In this document: positions 19,089 to 28,323 of the stretch, piece after piece
How positions within the stretch are numbered: position 1 is the stretch's first letter
Layout: each line of letters starts with the position of its first letter
NCBI GenBank assembly: GCA_037318855.1
Contig: CP134874.1
Coordinates: 2,728,598 to 2,792,597 of the forward strand
Reading direction: 5' to 3'
DNA: 64,000 nucleotides
Source: Candidatus Sedimenticola sp. (ex Thyasira tokunagai)
Lineage (GTDB): Bacteria; Pseudomonadota; Gammaproteobacteria; Chromatiales; Chromatiaceae
Translations under genes and position numbers: made by a program
Notes under the pieces: model-generated
The model's database searches: none
What the model saw: the letters and a program-made list of their open reading frames with translations, nothing else
What the model was told of the DNA's origin: nothing

Positions 19089-19462
19089 TTGCCGGCCTCA
19101 AGATAACCACTGAGATTAGCCATAACTTTGTCTGTGCTGTCGGCAGGGGTGACCTCAATCTCAGCCCTTAACACCTGTGGATCGGAGGTGGTACTCGTTT
19201 GCAGGTGCCACCGCCACTCCCGCCCCGCCATCGTCTCGCTTCCCTGAAAACTGCCGGGGACGCGCTGCTCATCGCTGATACGGGCGGCATTGAGATGGTT
19301 AACCGCCACCCAGCTGGCGAAGGTACGCTCTTCCAGGTAGGTCTGGTTTGCGGCATTACTCCCAGCTGCCTTGATTAGAGCCGTCATGGCAATGGTCAGC
19401 ACAGCCAGCGCCACAACCACTTCGATCAGGGTAAAGCCTTTCTGGATAGGGTACCGATTCAC
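19085..19462 (-). CDS. gspI: Type II secretion system minor pseudopilin I
   Basis: 125 residues. Prepilin signal QKGFTLIEVVVALAVLTIAM with Glu at +5, and the typical GspI continuation (NQTYLEERTFASWVAVNHL; REWRWHLQTSTTSDPQVLRAEIEV). It overlaps gspH by four bases and gspJ by four, so the cluster is tightly coupled. Confidence 0.93.
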   Translation of the reverse strand: MNRYPIQKGFTLIEVVVALAVLTIAMTALIKAAGSNAANQTYLEERTFASWVAVNHLNAARISDEQRVPGSFQGSETMAGREWRWHLQTSTTSDPQVLRAEIEVTPADSTDKVMANLSGYLEAGK

Positions 19463-19977
19463 AGATTACCCTCTCCTGCCTGGAGCTTGAGCCGACCACT
19501 TGCCAGGCCTATCAGTCGATAATCTATATCGGTGGTTGAGTCGCTCAACTGGAGTTCAAACGGAGAGATTTGTCCGCTGGGAAAGAAGATGATTTGTGGC
19601 ACACCCTTCTCCTTTTCCCCAGCCTCGGATGGTGAGAGTTTGGGATAACCGCCCGCAGTCAGTTCCAGTTGCCAGTCACCCGGCAGTGTTTGGCTCGCCA
19701 GTAGCGCTTCGTCCTCCAGCGCACCCCACTTATCCTTGCCCGCCATCAAAAAACTATATCCCTTGCTATTCAGCATAACCCCTGTGGGACGCCCCTGGAG
19801 TATCGCCTCCTGGGCTGCAAGTGAGAAAGTACGGCCCATGCGCTGGGCTTCCGTTTCCAGCCGGTGATCGCCACCGGCACTACCGACAGAGAGCACGGCA
19901 ACGCCGCTGATCATACCGATAATGAAGACAACGACCAGAAGCTCGATCAGAGTGAATCCGTTTTGTTTGGCGATCAT
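19459..19977 (-). CDS. gspH: Type II secretion system minor pseudopilin H
   Basis: 172 residues. Prepilin signal QNGFTLIELLVVVFIIGMIS, with Glu at +5. Downstream RLETEAQRMGRTFSLAAQEAI and GRPTGVMLNSKGYSFL are GspH hallmarks. It links the major pseudopilin filament to the tip complex. It starts 27 bp after the gspG stop. Confidence 0.92.
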   Translation of the reverse strand: MIAKQNGFTLIELLVVVFIIGMISGVAVLSVGSAGGDHRLETEAQRMGRTFSLAAQEAILQGRPTGVMLNSKGYSFLMAGKDKWGALEDEALLASQTLPGDWQLELTAGGYPKLSPSEAGEKEKGVPQIIFFPSGQISPFELQLSDSTTDIDYRLIGLASGRLKLQAGEGNL

Positions 19978-20004
19978 GGTCAGCGACTCTCGTTGTTATA
20001 GAAA

Positions 20005-20466
20005 TTACTCTAGAGTCCAGTTACCTGTGTCCGCACCGAAACCTGTACCGCCGGCGACACCGTCCGCCCCCAGAGAGTAGAGGTCATACTCACCATGAGC
20101 ACCCGGCTGCAGGTAGCGGTAGGGGGTACCCCAGGGGTCCTTGGGAATGCGCTCGATGTAGCCACCCCCTTTCCATTTAGCACCGGACGGAAGGCCGTTT
20201 GGCTTTACTGCCAGAGACTCCAACCCCTGCTCGGTGGTGGGGTAGTTGAAGTTATCCAGACGAAAGAGATTCAGCGATGCCTCTATGGCGCGGATATCCT
20301 GTTGGACTCTGACCGCACGGGCCTCATCGGGCCGACTCATGATTTTAGGCACCACCATTGCGGCAAGTATGCTAAGAATCACCACCACCACCATAATCTC
20401 AATCAGAGTGAAACCCCTGCTGTAACTTACTCCAGAAACTCCGGGAATTATCCTTTCACCACGCAA
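20005..20466 (-). CDS. gspG: Type II secretion system major pseudopilin G
   Basis: 153 residues. A somewhat long leader (MRGERIIPGVSGVSYSR) precedes GFTLIEIMVVVVILSILAAM, with Glu at +5. The globular part has the conserved LDNFNYPTTEQGLESL, the PKDPWGTPYRY motif and the acidic calcium-site loop YDLYSLGADG. It polymerises into the pseudopilus that pushes substrates through the secretin. It is the first gene of the minus-strand operon, with its promoter in 20467-20588. Confidence 0.95.
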   Translation of the reverse strand: MRGERIIPGVSGVSYSRGFTLIEIMVVVVILSILAAMVVPKIMSRPDEARAVRVQQDIRAIEASLNLFRLDNFNYPTTEQGLESLAVKPNGLPSGAKWKGGGYIERIPKDPWGTPYRYLQPGAHGEYDLYSLGADGVAGGTGFGADTGNWTLE

Positions 20467-20588
20467 AACAGACTCCTTAAAACATTATAATTGACCGGTA
20501 TACAAATGGGCCTTTCAATGATTGCCATGCAAGCAAAACACGCCATTATCCTCAGACCCACTGCTGCCCCATATACTCCCTTTACCGT

Positions 20589-20872
20589 CGCTGCCAGCCC
20601 TGGAGATCAAAGCGAAGGCTGTTAGGCCCTGGTAGCCTTGAGGCCGCACTGTATCCCCGTCGTGCCTTGCGCCAGAGGGGATACAAAGCAGGTATCCAAC
20701 CAAGGTGTCCAGTCATATCGGGAACTGACACCGGAGCCTGCGGCCAGCAAAGCGATGCTGTGGCGTAGGGTCAGTGACCGGGACGGCCAGGGTACTATAA
20801 GCCGTCAAAGATCGAGTCCCCGAGAGAGACTGGGATGTCCTGTCAGGTTTCACGAGATCAAAGACTCACTTG
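20589..20872 (+). mobile_element. Structured-RNA mobile element, subfamily D (284 bp), between gsp operons
   Basis: The most diverged copy: CGCTGCCAGCCCTGGAG...ACTCACTTG. Its stems are kept by compensating changes, for example GTATCCCC/GGGGATAC where subfamily A has GCTT.CCC/GGG.AAGC. Upstream flank CCGT (C at -4). It lies in the divergent intergenic region of the two T2SS operons, so it could influence their promoters. Confidence 0.85.
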
Positions 20873-21130
20873 GTATTCAGGCTCAGGGCCGAATAGCGGC
20901 GTCTTCTCCAGTTCAGTTAAGTGCCATTCCACCCATACTCTTTTGAATTAAAGTACCTATGGTACTTGCTACCCTTCCGGAAAACATAATCCACCAAGAT
21001 CCTTTTTGCAGCCCTGTCGGAAGCAGAAAATAGATCGTACACACTTATTATTGTGCCTGTCCATATAGTAATTGACACTCGTAAAAAATAAAAAGCTATG
21101 GCAAGCTAGCTTTTTCTCCAGGAGGGGTCT
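20873..21130. promoter_or_regulatory. gspC promoter and leader region
   Basis: No gene. TTGACA at 21072-21077 followed after 17 bases by GCTATG gives a plausible sigma-70 promoter. A strong ribosome-binding site (CAGGAGG, ending at 21125) lies five bases before the GTG start at 21131. Confidence 0.4.
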
Positions 21131-21715
21131 GTGTCCACCGGTTATTCCAGCAGCAAACATCTACAACCGATAGCCCTCCTGTGTGCAGCGGGAGTGCTGA
21201 CGTTTGCCTGTTACAGCGTCGGCCTGCTGATTATCAACCAAAACAGTTCTACAACGGCGCCCCCCTTCGCCGGAGAGAACCAATCGCAAAGCAAGGCCGC
21301 TGGGGGAAAAGAGATCAATTACAACGAAATTTCACAGTGGCATCTGTTTGGCAAGCCATCCAGCACACTCCCGGCACCACAGAAAAAAGTTGTTGTTGTA
21401 CCAAAAACCCGTCTCAAGCTGGCGTTGCTGGGTGTTTTTTCAGACCAAAAAACAGGTGAAGGCTGGGCCATCATCTCCGAGAGAGGGGGTGATCACAACA
21501 TCTACCGGATTGGTGGTGAATTACCCGGCGAGGCCATCTTGTATGGTGTAGAGGCAGACAGGGTGACGCTCGAGCGTAATGGCCAATACGAGTCTCTATC
21601 CCTGGAGAAACCTGACTTGAATAATACAGCCAACAATAAAGCACTTGCAGCTCCACCTGCTGCCCGTTTACACACCCGCCGATCACTAGAAGCGAACAAA
21701 CCTAAAAGGATTTAG
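21131..21715 (+). CDS. gspC: Type II secretion system protein C (HR domain, no PDZ)
   Basis: 194 residues from GTG 21131, supported by the AGGAGG upstream. One membrane helix (LLCAAGVLTFACYSVGLLII) precedes a linker and the homology region: ISQWHLFGKPSS, then TRLKLALLGVFSDQKTGEGWAII, YRIGGELPGEAILYGVEADRVTL. This domain contacts the N0 domain of the secretin. The C-terminal PDZ domain found in many GspC proteins is absent; the protein ends in a basic tail. It opens the plus-strand operon. Confidence 0.88.
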   Translation: MSTGYSSSKHLQPIALLCAAGVLTFACYSVGLLIINQNSSTTAPPFAGENQSQSKAAGGKEINYNEISQWHLFGKPSSTLPAPQKKVVVVPKTRLKLALLGVFSDQKTGEGWAIISERGGDHNIYRIGGELPGEAILYGVEADRVTLERNGQYESLSLEKPDLNNTANNKALAAPPAARLHTRRSLEANKPKRI

Positions 21716-21838
21716 ACGGCCAGCACAATTGTTACCACCGGTGAGCCGAAACCCTGCTAACGTAACAACCCTTTGTTGAAATAGTGGAGAGTTCCCCCTT
21801 GTTTCATCAAACCTGAAAAAGGATTAAAAACAGTTTTC
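21716..21838. other. gspC-gspD spacer
   Basis: 123 bp without a gene. There is no clear terminator, so co-transcription of gspC and gspD is likely. Confidence 0.4.
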
Positions 21839-23782
21839 ATGTTCAAGAACCTACGTATAGCCACACTGCTACCTCTGCTGCTCTGCTCCCTACTTGCAAT
21901 GGCTGCGGAGAAAACCGAATCGCAGACGATGACGCTCAACCTGAATAATGCAGACATACGTGCCTTCATCGCCACCGTTTCGGAGATGACCGGAAAGACC
22001 TTTATCATCGACCCCAGAGTCAAGGGCAAAGTAACCGTTGTTTCAGCAGCACCAGTCGCTCCCGACAGCATCTATGAGATTTTCATCTCCGTATTGAAAG
22101 TACACGGGTATTCGGTGGTACCCAGTGGTAGTGCAATCAAGATCATACCCCAGGCAAATGCCACTAAAGACACAGTACCCATGGCTACCGCTGCTCAGAC
22201 GGGAAAAGGAGACAACGTAGTCACGCGGGTGGTCCAGGTGCGTCATGCGGGTGCAGCACAGCTGGTACCTATTCTGCGTCCACTGCTGCCGCAACATGCT
22301 CATCTGGCAGCCCATCCCAACAGTAATACCCTAGTGGTAGCTGATAGCGCGGCTAACGTAAATCGTATCGTCGAAATCATCAACCGGATCGATCAGGCCA
22401 ATGACCTGGATATCGAGATCATAGCATTGCGCCACTCTGAGGCTAGCATCCTGGCTGCCACACTGAATTCACTCACAAAGGCAGTACCCAAGAATCCCAA
22501 AGCCACCACCAGCACCAACAGCCTGATTGCAGATGAACGTACCAACAGCCTGATCGTAAGTGGTGAGCCGGGTTGGCGCAGCAACATCAGGTTACTCATT
22601 GGCCAGTTGGACAAGGAGGTATCCAATGACGACAACACCGAGGTGATAGCACTGCGGTTTGCCGATGGGAAGGCGCTGGTGGAGGTGCTTCGCGGCGTGG
22701 GTGTCCAACAGCTTAAATCGGAGGCCAAGTCGAAAAAGAAGGGGGCCGGTGCCACCGGGACGCGTTTCGACATCCAGGCGGATGAGGCGACCAACTCACT
22801 GGTGATCACCGCCCCATCCTTTCTGATGCGCTCTTTGAAATCGGTTGTCAAACAGCTGGATGTCCGACGTGCACAGGTACAGATTGAGGCCATCATTGCC
22901 GAGCTTCGCTACGACAAATCGGTTGAGCTTGGGGTTGAATGGCAGACCAACACTCCGGGTAACGGTTTTGGTGCAGAGACCAGTCTGCCACTGACTTCTG
23001 CTGTCGGCTCAACCATTAGTGGCTATCCAACCACCATCGGCAGCGGCTTTAGCCTCGGTTTCTTCCAGGGAGGTGATCTTCGGCTCCTGCTCAAGGCCTT
23101 CTCCGGCAATAGCGACACCAATATCCTTTCCACGCCATCACTTGTAACGCTGGACAATGAGGAGGCATTAATCCATGTAGGACAAAATGTACCGTTTGTT
23201 ACCGGCCAATACACAAATAGCGACTCAGCCGGCGCCACAAATCCCTTCCAGACCATTGAGCGACATGATGTCGGCGTCAAACTGAAAGTGACGCCACACA
23301 TTAATGACGGGGATACGATTAAGCTAACAATTGAGCAGGAGGTCTCCAGTGTTGATAGTGGCTCAGGAACGGGAGGACTGATAACCAACAATCGCCTTAT
23401 CCAAACCACCATTCTTGTCGAAAATGAAGAGGTTGTTGTACTGGGCGGCCTGATGGAGGACTCACTGACTGAGAATATGAGCCAAGTACCTGTGCTGGGT
23501 GATATCCCACTGCTAGGGCATCTTTTCCGAAATCATCGTAGCGTATTGGAGAAGAAAAATTTGATGGTGTTTCTTCGTCCACAAATCATCCGCAACCAAC
23601 GACACAGTGGTGAATTGACCAATAAAACATATACACGTATACGCACACTGCAGGAGAAAAAGAGAGCCCAAGGTGTTCCCCTGATGCCAAAGGAGACCAC
23701 CCCTGTCCTTCCTGCAATCACTACTGAAAAGTCGACCAATGCGGCAGAAGATTTCTTCAATATAATGGGGCATCAGGATTGA
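21839..23782 (+). CDS. gspD: Type II secretion system secretin D
   Basis: 647 residues. Signal peptide 1-22 (LLPLLLCSLLAMAA). N0 domain: ADIRAFIATVSEMTGKTFIID, KGKVTVVSAAP. N1-N3 domains contain VTRVVQVRHAGAAQLVPILRPLLP and two TNSLIV-type repeats. The secretin domain runs about 400-590 with the family signature (VPVLGDIPLLGHLFRN; LIQTTILVENEEVVVLGG). It forms the outer-membrane gate. The short C-terminal tail may bind a pilotin, none of which is visible. It starts 123 bp after gspC and ends four bases before gspE. Confidence 0.96.
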   Translation: MFKNLRIATLLPLLLCSLLAMAAEKTESQTMTLNLNNADIRAFIATVSEMTGKTFIIDPRVKGKVTVVSAAPVAPDSIYEIFISVLKVHGYSVVPSGSAIKIIPQANATKDTVPMATAAQTGKGDNVVTRVVQVRHAGAAQLVPILRPLLPQHAHLAAHPNSNTLVVADSAANVNRIVEIINRIDQANDLDIEIIALRHSEASILAATLNSLTKAVPKNPKATTSTNSLIADERTNSLIVSGEPGWRSNIRLLIGQLDKEVSNDDNTEVIALRFADGKALVEVLRGVGVQQLKSEAKSKKKGAGATGTRFDIQADEATNSLVITAPSFLMRSLKSVVKQLDVRRAQVQIEAIIAELRYDKSVELGVEWQTNTPGNGFGAETSLPLTSAVGSTISGYPTTIGSGFSLGFFQGGDLRLLLKAFSGNSDTNILSTPSLVTLDNEEALIHVGQNVPFVTGQYTNSDSAGATNPFQTIERHDVGVKLKVTPHINDGDTIKLTIEQEVSSVDSGSGTGGLITNNRLIQTTILVENEEVVVLGGLMEDSLTENMSQVPVLGDIPLLGHLFRNHRSVLEKKNLMVFLRPQIIRNQRHSGELTNKTYTRIRTLQEKKRAQGVPLMPKETTPVLPAITTEKSTNAAEDFFNIMGHQD

Positions 23783-23786
23783 TGGC

Positions 23787-25274
23787 ATGCCGGACATAGC
23801 ACCTCCACAAACACTCCCTTATGGTTTTGCAAAGCGAAACCAGCTGGTCATTAAAGAGGTTACAGCTCACGGATTTTCTATTTCCCACACCAAAGCGACC
23901 CCCGCCCTGGCTCTGATTGAAACCAGACGCTTTCTGAATGTGCCACTGGAGTTTTGTGAGGTCTCTCCATCCAAGTTTGATCAGCTATTGCAGAAGGCCT
24001 ACGAACGGGGTGCCGGTGAGGCCCAGGATGTCGCAGCAACCATCGGCGAAGATATCAACCTTGATGAGATCGCCCAGCACCTACCCAAGCCTGAAGACCT
24101 GCTTGAGAATGCAGACGAAGCGCCTATTATTCGACTGATTAACGCCCTGCTGGCCGAGGCGGTAAAGGAGAACGCCTCCGATATCCATATTGAGCCTTAC
24201 GAAGATCGACTAGCGATAAGATTGCGTGTGGACGGTGTGCTGCGCGATGTACTCCATCCTCAACGCGCCCTGGCACCGATGCTGACATCGCGCATCAAGG
24301 TGATGGCCCGGCTGGATATCTCAGAGAAGCGTCTACCCCAGGATGGCCGAATCTCACTGCGTGTGGGCGGGCGGGCCGTTGATGTGCGGGTATCCACCCT
24401 CCCCTCCGGCCACGGTGAGCGGGTGGTACTGAGGCTTCTCGACAAACAGGCCGGCCGTCTGGATCTTAAGCAGCTTGGCATGGCATCCCAAGAGCTCAAA
24501 ACCATACAGTCGCTGATCCAGAGTCCCCACGGCATCGTGCTGGTTACCGGCCCTACCGGATCAGGTAAAACCACCACCCTCTATGCCGCACTCAGCCAAC
24601 TCAATGAGCGTAGCCGTAATATTATTACGGTGGAGGATCCCATCGAGTACTATATTGATGGCATCGGCCAGACACAGGTCAACAGCAAAATCGACATGAG
24701 CTTTGCCCGCGGGCTGCGCGCCATACTCCGGCAGGATCCCGATGTGGTGATGGTGGGTGAGATACGCGACCTGGAGACAGCGGAGATTGCCGTACAGGCG
24801 AGCCTGACCGGACATCTGGTGCTCTCAACCCTGCACACCAATACAGCTGTTGGTGCCATCACCCGCCTGCGTGACATGGGCGTTGAGCCTTTCCTTCTCT
24901 CCTCCAGCATTATCGGCGTGGTTGCCCAGCGCCTGCTACGCCAACTCTGCCCGGACTGCAAGGAAACCTATACGGCAACAGAGAGCGAGATGAGCATCCT
25001 TGGGCTCAACCCAACTGCAACCGCCCCCACCCTTTTCCAGGCCAAAGGCTGCAACAACTGCAACCACTTGGGCTATAGAGGCCGGGCAGGCATCTTTGAA
25101 GTCATTCGCATCGATGACCGGGTCCGCGCAATGATCCATGACAACGCCGGTGAGCACGAAATCAACCAGCATGTGCTCAACCTCTATCCCAGCATCCGCA
25201 AGAGTGCCGGAGATAAAGTGCTGCAGGGTGACACCAGCATCGAAGAGATAGTGCGTGTCATTCAGGATAGTTAA
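23787..25274 (+). CDS. gspE: Type II secretion system ATPase E
   Basis: 495 residues. N1E/N2E domains (1-150) bind GspL. The ATPase core has Walker A GPTGSGKTTTLY, the Asp box IITVEDPIEY, Walker B VVMVGEIRDLETAEIA and the His box LTGHLVLSTLHTN. A zinc-binding module with two CxxC pairs (CPDC and CNNC) follows. It drives pseudopilus assembly in the cytoplasm. It begins four bases after the gspD stop and is followed by gspF after three bases. Confidence 0.97.
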   Translation: MPDIAPPQTLPYGFAKRNQLVIKEVTAHGFSISHTKATPALALIETRRFLNVPLEFCEVSPSKFDQLLQKAYERGAGEAQDVAATIGEDINLDEIAQHLPKPEDLLENADEAPIIRLINALLAEAVKENASDIHIEPYEDRLAIRLRVDGVLRDVLHPQRALAPMLTSRIKVMARLDISEKRLPQDGRISLRVGGRAVDVRVSTLPSGHGERVVLRLLDKQAGRLDLKQLGMASQELKTIQSLIQSPHGIVLVTGPTGSGKTTTLYAALSQLNERSRNIITVEDPIEYYIDGIGQTQVNSKIDMSFARGLRAILRQDPDVVMVGEIRDLETAEIAVQASLTGHLVLSTLHTNTAVGAITRLRDMGVEPFLLSSSIIGVVAQRLLRQLCPDCKETYTATESEMSILGLNPTATAPTLFQAKGCNNCNHLGYRGRAGIFEVIRIDDRVRAMIHDNAGEHEINQHVLNLYPSIRKSAGDKVLQGDTSIEEIVRVIQDS

Positions 25275-25277
25275 CAG

Positions 25278-26492
25278 ATGGCCACCTTTGAATACAGGGC
25301 ACTTGATCCAACAGGGCGCAATAAAAAGGGTGTTATCGAGGGTGACTCGCCACGCCAGGCAAGGCGAGTGCTACGGGATCAAGGTCTGACCCCTGTTTCA
25401 GTCGATGCCATTGCCCAACCGCAATCCCAGGGACAGAGTGGACTATTTGGTGGCCCACGCTTGGGCCTGCGCGACCTTATACTTTTTACACGCCAGCTTG
25501 CCATACTGATCCGCTCGGGTATGCCGCTTGACGAAGCACTCTCCGCCGTATCGGAACAGACGGAACAAAAGCAGGCCCGACGGATCTTTCTAGGAGTGCG
25601 GAGCAAAGTACTGGAGGGGCTGGATCTTGCCGGTGCCCTCAACAGCTTTCCCAACGCATTCCCGAAACTCTATGTGGCCACCATCTCCGCCGGAGAGACC
25701 TCAGGAAAGCTTGATAAAGTGCTGCTGAAGCTGGCTGAACACCTGGAGGATCACCAGAAAATTGCCCAGAAGATCCAGCTGGCAATGATCTACCCGGTTC
25801 TACTCACCCTGATCTCCCTCCTGGTGGTGATGGGCCTGCTTGCCTATGTGGTCCCGCAGATTGTGCAGGTTTTCGATAATCTGGGGCAGAACCTGCCGTT
25901 CATGACCCAAATTTTGATCCAGAGCAGTGATTTCTTCAGGGAGAACGGCCTGCTATTATCTGCCACCCTGCTCTCCCTGTGGCTCCTGTTTCGTCTACTT
26001 CTACAGGTGGAAAGCTATCGCCTGGGCTACCACCGTTTTCTACTCTCCACCCCGTTTATTCGCCGCTTTTCCCGCGGTGGTAACTCCGCCCGGTTTACCC
26101 GCACCCTGGCCATATTGACCAACAGCGGCGTGGAACTTTTGACCGCCCTGCGGATTGCCGGTGAAGTGATGCCAAATATGGCCATGACCAATGCGGTAAA
26201 AGACGCCGCCGTGCGCGTCAGAGAGGGCATGACACTGAGCCATGCATTAAAACAGAGCCGACTGTTTCCGCCACTCACCATCCACCTCATTGCCAGTGGG
26301 GAATCCAGTGGGCAACTGGATTCAATGTTGGAGAGCGCAGCTGAAAATCAGGAGCGAGAGATGCAATCCCTCGCCGAAATGGTCGTCGCCATCTTCGAGC
26401 CCCTGCTGATTATCTTTATGGGCGGCGTAGTACTTGCCATCGTTATAGCGATTCTCCTGCCGATATTTGAGATGAATCAGTTGGCGGTTTGA
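25278..26492 (+). CDS. gspF: Type II secretion system inner-membrane platform protein F
   Basis: 404 residues. An N-terminal FEYRALDPTGRNKKGVIEGD motif, then two repeated GspF domains (FTRQLAILIRSGMPLDEAL; FTRTLAILTNSGVELLTAL) and three membrane helices (about 170-195, 220-240, 375-395). It is the polytopic core of the assembly platform and couples GspE to the pseudopilus. Last gene of the operon; a GspO peptidase gene is not in the window. Confidence 0.96.
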   Translation: MATFEYRALDPTGRNKKGVIEGDSPRQARRVLRDQGLTPVSVDAIAQPQSQGQSGLFGGPRLGLRDLILFTRQLAILIRSGMPLDEALSAVSEQTEQKQARRIFLGVRSKVLEGLDLAGALNSFPNAFPKLYVATISAGETSGKLDKVLLKLAEHLEDHQKIAQKIQLAMIYPVLLTLISLLVVMGLLAYVVPQIVQVFDNLGQNLPFMTQILIQSSDFFRENGLLLSATLLSLWLLFRLLLQVESYRLGYHRFLLSTPFIRRFSRGGNSARFTRTLAILTNSGVELLTALRIAGEVMPNMAMTNAVKDAAVRVREGMTLSHALKQSRLFPPLTIHLIASGESSGQLDSMLESAAENQEREMQSLAEMVVAIFEPLLIIFMGGVVLAIVIAILLPIFEMNQLAV

Positions 26493-26779
26493 GTCATGCC
26501 TCACTACATGTCCTTGTCCTGTTCCTTACTTTGGGTTTTGGCACCCTATTGTTCTGTACGGCATTGCTCTTTTGCCCAGTGAATTCTAAGTTATGTGTCT
26601 ACCCCACCACTGATTCATCACCACAGAATGTCTTGAACGAGAAAACCCTCAGATACAGAAATGGACCCCTATTTTAGAAGATTCGCTCAGATTGAAAGCG
26701 GTGGCATCAATATCAACGTTTTCATCAGCTTAAATCCGCTGAGTGGATAATTACACCCGCTTATTTTCTGGGAGCCGCT
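26493..26779. other. Region downstream of gspF, no firm gene
   Basis: A 62-codon frame (26489-26677) with a hydrophobic start overlaps the gspF end, but it lacks recognisable similarity and a good ribosome-binding site. I see no strong terminator. Confidence 0.3.
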
Positions 26780-27025
26780 TTGTTACCTCCGATATCCAGG
26801 CCGTGTATTGGAAGATGGTGAGAGCCCACCACCGGCGCTACTGAAAGAGGTTGCGAAGCATTTAAAGGTCTCGGTAAGCCAATGGCCTCAATACTTTCAA
26901 CGGGGAACTACTCGTCGAGAGCACCTCCGCGAGCTATATGCTTATCTTGGGCTACAAGCTTTTACAGCAGAAGCAAACAAGCAGGTTGTCAGTCACTTGA
27001 CGGAGTTGGCCATCCAAACGGATCA
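26780..27025 (+). pseudogene. Tn3-family transposase, N-terminal fragment
   Basis: The frame reads LCYLRYPGRVLEDGESPPP, LLKEVAKHLKVSVSQW, then TRREHLRELYAYLGL and FTAE, the N-terminal domain of Tn3-type transposases. It is cut at QTD by a structured-element end. Upstream sequence before the first motif is missing. It may belong with the resolvase fragment at 4250. Confidence 0.8.
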
Positions 27026-27049
27026 TAAGCGAGTCTTCGATTTCGTGAT
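27026..27049 (-). mobile_element. 24-bp 3' end remnant of a structured element
   Basis: TAAGCGAGTCTTCGATTTCG followed by TGAT is the 3' end of an element in minus orientation; the remaining about 260 bp are gone. It marks a deletion or recombination endpoint. Confidence 0.75.
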
Positions 27050-27109
27050 AAGGAAAGGACGTGGTTATGCCAAGTAAAGTTCAGAAATTCTAGTAAGTTG
27101 GATGAGTTT

Positions 27110-27242
27110 ACGGGATCGTGACTGGCGATTACGGCAGCGTGACCGCTGATTACGGAAAATTACCCGAAATCGGTCACGTTGAAACGGAATCAGTGGTCAT
27201 GTTCGCCCGGAATGGACGGTCACGTTGATGCGGAATATGCAC
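27110..27242. mobile_element. IS21-family end remnant
   Basis: Several GGTCACGTT-type subrepeats lead up to GCGGAATATGCA at 27242, which matches the IS21 end at 54000 (CCGGAATATGCA). It cuts off the integrase gene to its right. Confidence 0.55.
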
Positions 27243-28163
27243 CAGTGGTGTTGTGGCCTCTTGCGCCCCCCTCCGCCCCAAATGGCGATTGGGAAACAGC
27301 AACACCGGATTACGGTGTATTGACCAGAAGCGCCGCAGTACATCCCGAGTCGCATCGGGTAGGGGCACCAATCGATCCTTATTCCCTTTGGAATCACGGA
27401 TGTGTACACGTTGGCGCACGGCATCGATATCCCCTACCTGCAATCGTAATCCCTCCCCCAGTCGCAGGCCCAGACTGTAGAGGGTGAAATAAAAAACCCG
27501 GTAACTGAGCTTGTGTGTGGTCATGAACAGGTGTTTGGCCTCCTCAACAGTAACGATATCCGGCAGGCGCTGGGCCTTTGGGGGCTTGATCAGATCGACG
27601 TTGACCCATGTTTTTTCCAGAACGTGGGTGTAATAGAACTTAAGGCCATACAGATCGAGCTTGACCGCGCTCCAGGAGTCGGTAGCCAGCAGATCGGTAA
27701 AGTAGTCCAGCAATTGTTGTTTGGAGAGGTCGTCGATCTCGTGATTAAAATACTCACCGATACGCCTGATGGCACGTGAGTAGGCTTCAATAGTTTTAGG
27801 TTGAAGCCCTTACGCTGCCAGCCATGGAGAGCGAAGCGAAGGCTGGTAATCCCCGGTAGCCGTGAGGCCGCACTGCTTACCCGTCGTGCGCGTAGCGCGC
27901 CAGAGGGGAAGCAAAGTAGGCATCCGAACACGGCGTCCAGTCACTGGGAACTGACTGCGAAGCGGTAACGAGCTTGCGATGTTATCGCGTAGCGGTCAGT
28001 GACCAGGACGGCCGGGGCACTAATAGGCTGTCAAAGATTGAGTGCAAAAGGGGGACTTGGATGTCCCGTTTTGCATCACGAAATCGAAGACTCGCTTAAG
28101 CTCCAGGTGTTGTAGAAGCTTTTTGTAATTGCGCTTGAATTTTCTTTCAGATGGTGATGTCAT
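27243..28163 (-). pseudogene. Tyrosine recombinase (integrase), split and truncated
   Basis: The start is ATG 28163 (MTSPSERKFKRNYKKLL). A structured element sits at 27813-28098, then the SAM-like core-binding domain continues (KTIEAYSRAIRRIGEYF, LLDYFTDLLATDSWSAVK). The catalytic domain follows with the first Arg in YSLGLRLGEGLRLQ and the Lys in DSKGNKDRLVPLP. The gene is cut by an IS21 end before the HxxR, His/Trp and Tyr motifs, so it cannot be active. Across the element the frame is off by one base. Confidence 0.8.
27813..28098 (+). mobile_element. Structured-RNA mobile element, subfamily A (286 bp), in integrase
   Basis: CGCTGCCAGCC to ACTCGCTTA. Upstream flank CTTA (C at -4), downstream AGCTCC. 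It separates the first 22 codons of the integrase from the rest. Confidence 0.9.
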
Positions 28164-28323
28164 GGCTGTGTAACCTCATGATTCTTGGTCGAATAATCCC
28201 TCTGTATGAGGGGGTGAGGTTACATTTTTTAATTTATTTGAGCGAGGTTGTTTATGGAGCAGGTTTTTTCTCCGCGAAGCGGCTTCGTCCAACAATATTC
28301 TTCACTTTATTTAGAACACTACA
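28164..28323. other. Intergenic region, no gene
   Basis: AT-rich stretch containing a CCCTC/GAGGG hairpin at about 28199-28214. It lies between the divergently oriented remnant integrase start and the end of the VCBS gene. Confidence 0.35.

Noticed and set aside
26489..26677. A 62-codon hydrophobic frame after gspF
   Set aside because: Overlaps gspF, no ribosome-binding site, no recognisable similarity.
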